Origin: CALSMU01 sp963926405
Lineage (GTDB): Bacteria; Bacteroidota; Bacteroidia; Flavobacteriales_D; Parvicellaceae
Length of the DNA stretch: 9,100 nucleotides
Reading direction: 5' to 3'
Assembly (NCBI GenBank): GCA_963926405.1
Contig: CAWUXI010000096.1
Location: 1 to 9,100, forward strand
The notes under the pieces were generated by a model. It saw only the letters and a list, made by a program, of their open reading frames with translations. It did not search any database and was not told the origin of the DNA. Below are positions 7,901 to 9,100 of the stretch, piece after piece (position 1 is the first letter of the stretch; the number at the start of each line of letters is the position of its first letter). Position numbers and translations under genes: made by a program.

Positions 7901-8131
7901 TTTGCAGATTGTAGAGGAGGAAACAGCTATAATGTGTCTCTCTCGAAAGAAAGATCTATTGCTGTTAAACAATACCTTATATCGAAAGGAGTTAAAGAAG
8001 ATAGAATAACTACAAAATCCCTGGGAGCTACGAGCTTTGTAAACAATTGTTATAAACCAGAATTATGTTCTGAAAAAGAACATTCGGTAAACAGGCGATC
8101 TGAATTTGAGATGGACTTTCATAGGAAATAA
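4919..8131 (+). CDS. TPR-PD40-CRD-OmpA envelope protein, PorE-like
   Basis: A 1070-residue predicted periplasmic protein that should bind peptidoglycan. Residues 1-24 form a signal peptide ending SNAQ, without a lipobox cysteine. TPR-like helices span about 25-130. A PD40/WD40-like beta-propeller covers about 150-430, with characteristic blades at 293-325 (HPALSKDGKTLYFSSN, GGSDLY) and 345-375 (DEVFPVL, YYSTNGKAGFGCLDIFKA). Six carboxypeptidase-regulatory-like repeats fill 434-947. The OmpA C-terminal domain spans about 948-1070: IYFDYAES, FADCRGG, LSKERS, NRRSEF. D997 and R1012 match the Asp and Arg that bind diaminopimelate in OmpA-family domains, and C1044/C1050 probably form a disulfide in the terminal loop. 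The domain order matches P. gingivalis PorE, a T9SS protein. The gene starts 7 bp after the SprF-like gene, which suggests it links that barrel to the cell wall. The ATG at 4919 gives the full signal peptide; an in-frame GTG at 4925 is less likely. Confidence 0.9.
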   Translation: MIVRVKKLFLIFGILFLWVNSNAQVEIADALFDNFEFHQAIKFYEKEADLNNESLTKYAFCQLQIHNYQKAEELYQKVVKIENTDAINFYYYGVCLKNNKKYDKADDYFTIAKAHDSLNPYNNLMLGYIAKVPSIHEKKSGLEVINESSINSSIAEFSPKWYKEGILYIKEIIQNDKKRLNVDYSAEYLQLDSLAYGTAERPLSVMYYTPFKNGVFGEPTLVAKSEKFHIGSFDINQQTGEIYFTKVDIITNWSTGAKSHPRIYKATLDTATAELVNVKKVAIKKLSDDVGAGHPALSKDGKTLYFSSNLEGGFGGSDLYSSILGEDGKWQEPINLGGRINTQGDEVFPVLNDTILYYSTNGKAGFGCLDIFKANITSKGIGAPIILAAPQNSPADDFGILLNPNDEKYGFVTSNRYPGQGDDDLFEFRPEPSKTYVKGLITDNNGNSAGNVLVKLYENGIEVSQIYTDENGLYRLDLEESKKYELIASTKGFSAQEEIYTDENWISEEDFNLILTPHKTVQGVVLTEEGSVASNTKVELFDENGNVIFSSLTDQNGRYQFLLDKNKEYEIVASNDGYRGSEKIITNQEWDTNKDTNIALKATEIVKGTVRLEDGSSVSEILVKLLDGNGIELERKYSDKNGKYKFLLKPNERYTLIASAFGLGAVDTLLTDSTWHGEKEFDLILKPTNTAQGIVTKPDGSIASNIRMELLDEEGNILLVSKTDENGFYQFVLDKDKKYEVIGIDGEQRGSEIIETKDSYDTGGSTDIKLKAPVTFVEGTIRNEDGTAASGVIVKLFDENGNLVAELTSDENGNYRFEIEKNANYQITAETDSFSGLENIFTGVNWDNSKLLDITLKPKGNSNYAYVTESKNNKPLDGVKITLIDLKTEKKIVVYSDENGRFDFNLTPNSDYTLKFEKDNYFPKSIDIPTGKIVPSKTNLDLKIDLIMDYAGFKVKPIYFDYAESIITDDSKQDLEKVLKTLEENPKSTILIRSFADCRGGNSYNVSLSKERSIAVKQYLISKGVKEDRITTKSLGATSFVNNCYKPELCSEKEHSVNRRSEFEMDFHRK
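6218..7759 (+). repeat. Six tandem CRD (carboxypeptidase-regulatory-like) repeats
   Basis: Six in-frame units of about 85 codons encode residues 434-947 of the OmpA-family protein, bounded at about 434-517, 518-602, 603-687, 688-772, 773-858 and 859-947. Each follows the pattern V-x-G-x-V/I, D/E-G/N-x, V-K/E-L, DENG, Y-x-F/L, Y-x-I/L-x-A. Units 1, 3 and 5 resemble each other (VKL, a late NW or TW), as do units 2 and 4 (ASN, YQFxLDK, RGSE). Unit 6 is divergent and leads into the OmpA domain. Such folds are Ig-like beta-sandwiches; here they probably form a spacer between the propeller and the peptidoglycan-binding end. Confidence 0.85.
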
Positions 8132-8136
8132 CCACA

Positions 8137-9100
8137 TTACCCCAACCATCCATCTCGATCCAAACTTCGGTATTGTATCGCTTCAGCAATATGACTAACC
8201 TTAATATCCTTAGCATTGTCCAAATCTGCAATCGTTCGTGCTACCTTAAATATTCTTCCATAAGAACGAGCTGAAAGACCCAGCACTTCCATGGCGTTTT
8301 TCATTAACTTATCCCCATCTTTATCTATTTTACAATGCTCTTTTTGTAATTTGGTAGTGAGTTGAGCATTACAATATATGCCCATCACTTGTTCGAATCT
8401 TTTTTCTTGGATAGCCCTTGCTTTAGTAACTCTTTCTCTGATTTCATTACTCGTTTCTCCTTCCCTCTTATCGGACAATTTTTCGTAGGGTACTGGCTGA
8501 ACTTCTATATGCAAATCTATTCTATCCATAAGGGGCCCCGAAATCTTTGCCAAGTACCTCTTAACAACATGTTCTGGGTCTCCCTCGTTTCCTTTCGAAT
8601 CATAAAAATCTCCGCTTGGAGAAGGGTTCATAGCAGCAATCAACATAAATCCTGCTGGATAATTCACGCTCATCCTGGCTCTTGAAATGGTTACTTCCCT
8701 ATCTTCTAGAGGTTGTCGAAGAACCTCCAAAGCCGATCGTTTAAACTCAGGTAATTCATCCAAAAATAAAATTCCATTATGCGCCAAAGAAATTTCACCA
8801 GGCTTGGGGTTTGTGCCTCCACCTACCAAAGCGACATCTGAAACGGTATGGTGTGGACTACGAAAAGGTCGATTGGTTAACAATCCGTCCTTACTATTTA
8901 ATATTCCGGCAACCGAATGAATTTTGGTCGTTTCCAAAGCCTCCTCCAACGATAACGGGGGCAATATGGTAGAAATCCTTTTGGCCAGCATGGATTTTCC
9001 TGAACCAGGAGGGCCAATCATAATCACATTATGTCCTCCTGCTGCGGCAATTTCCAGTGCTCTCTTAACATTCTCCTGTCCTTTAACGTCAACAAAATCC
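8137..9100 (-). CDS. YifB/ComM-family AAA+ ATPase (Mg-chelatase-like), 5' end cut by the window
   Basis: The visible 320 codons cover the C-terminal part of a protein that is usually about 510 residues; reading stays open to the right edge, with DFVDVKGQENVKRALEIAA upstream of the ATP site. The apparent GTG start at 9027 is internal. Counting from codon 1 at 9099, the landmarks are Walker A GPPGSGKS (29-36), the family motif RPFRSPHHT (77-85), Walker B ILFLDE (110-115), a sensor-like AAMNPSPSG (155-163), an arginine-finger region SGPLMDRIDLHIE (187-199) and the C-terminal SARSYGRIFKVARTIADL (276-293). In Vibrio cholerae ComM is a hexameric helicase that drives branch migration during natural transformation. 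The gene is widespread beyond competent species, so competence cannot be inferred here. It converges on the OmpA-type gene with 5 bp between stops, and I see no hairpin terminator for either. Nothing ties it to the T9SS module. Confidence 0.93.
   Translation of the reverse strand, partial: DFVDVKGQENVKRALEIAAAGGHNVIMIGPPGSGKSMLAKRISTILPPLSLEEALETTKIHSVAGILNSKDGLLTNRPFRSPHHTVSDVALVGGGTNPKPGEISLAHNGILFLDELPEFKRSALEVLRQPLEDREVTISRARMSVNYPAGFMLIAAMNPSPSGDFYDSKGNEGDPEHVVKRYLAKISGPLMDRIDLHIEVQPVPYEKLSDKREGETSNEIRERVTKARAIQEKRFEQVMGIYCNAQLTTKLQKEHCKIDKDGDKLMKNAMEVLGLSARSYGRIFKVARTIADLDNAKDIKVSHIAEAIQYRSLDRDGWLG

Noticed and set aside
8132..8136. Possible bidirectional terminator between the convergent genes
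   Set aside because: Only 5 bp separate the stop codons, and I found no convincing hairpin with a T-run in the flanking gene ends.
8362..8920. Plus-strand open frames of 107 and 77 codons (8362-8685 and 8687-8920)
   Set aside because: They lie wholly antisense to the well-supported ComM-family ATPase and show no protein-like features of their own.
1..9100. CRISPR array, insertion sequence, tRNA or phage elements
   Set aside because: I saw no short direct-repeat/spacer pattern, transposase motif, terminal inverted repeats or cloverleaf-like sequence. The only repeats are protein-domain repeats inside genes.

Overview
The window looks like a piece of a Bacteroidota chromosome, most likely of a Flavobacteriales-type bacterium. 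It is AT-rich, start codons follow A-rich leaders without clear Shine-Dalgarno sequences, and the genes encode families tied to the type IX secretion system (T9SS): a protein with a gliding-motility-associated (type B) C-terminal sorting domain, a PorP/SprF-family outer-membrane protein, and a Bacteroidota-style TPR/PD40/OmpA protein. The order-level placement is an inference from protein style.

Layout: positions 1-292 hold no gene I can support, only a weak promoter candidate. Three plus-strand genes follow almost without gaps. The first (293-3961) is a 1222-residue secreted Ig-like repeat protein with a type B CTD. The second (3973-4911) is a PorP/SprF-family beta-barrel, 11 bp downstream. 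The third (4919-8131) is a 1070-residue periplasmic protein, 7 bp further on, with TPR repeats, a PD40 propeller, six carboxypeptidase-regulatory-like (CRD) repeats and an OmpA peptidoglycan-binding domain. Only 5 bp separate its stop from the stop of a convergent minus-strand gene (8137-9100). That gene encodes a YifB/ComM-family AAA+ ATPase and runs off the right edge without its N-terminus.

The three plus-strand genes read as one operon and one functional module. The Ig-repeat protein would be the T9SS cargo displayed on the cell surface. The SprF-like barrel would be its dedicated outer-membrane export or anchoring partner. The OmpA protein would link that barrel to peptidoglycan. This reading rests on the known pairing of type B CTD proteins with SprF-like proteins and on the resemblance of the third protein to Porphyromonas gingivalis PorE. 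The general gene order recurs in Bacteroidota, so the module is not wholly new. The less ordinary parts are the expanded, alternating CRD array, the two cysteine classes of Ig domain with a DNA-level duplication, and an unassigned cysteine-containing N-terminal domain on the surface protein. The ComM gene is a housekeeping neighbour with no evident link to the module.
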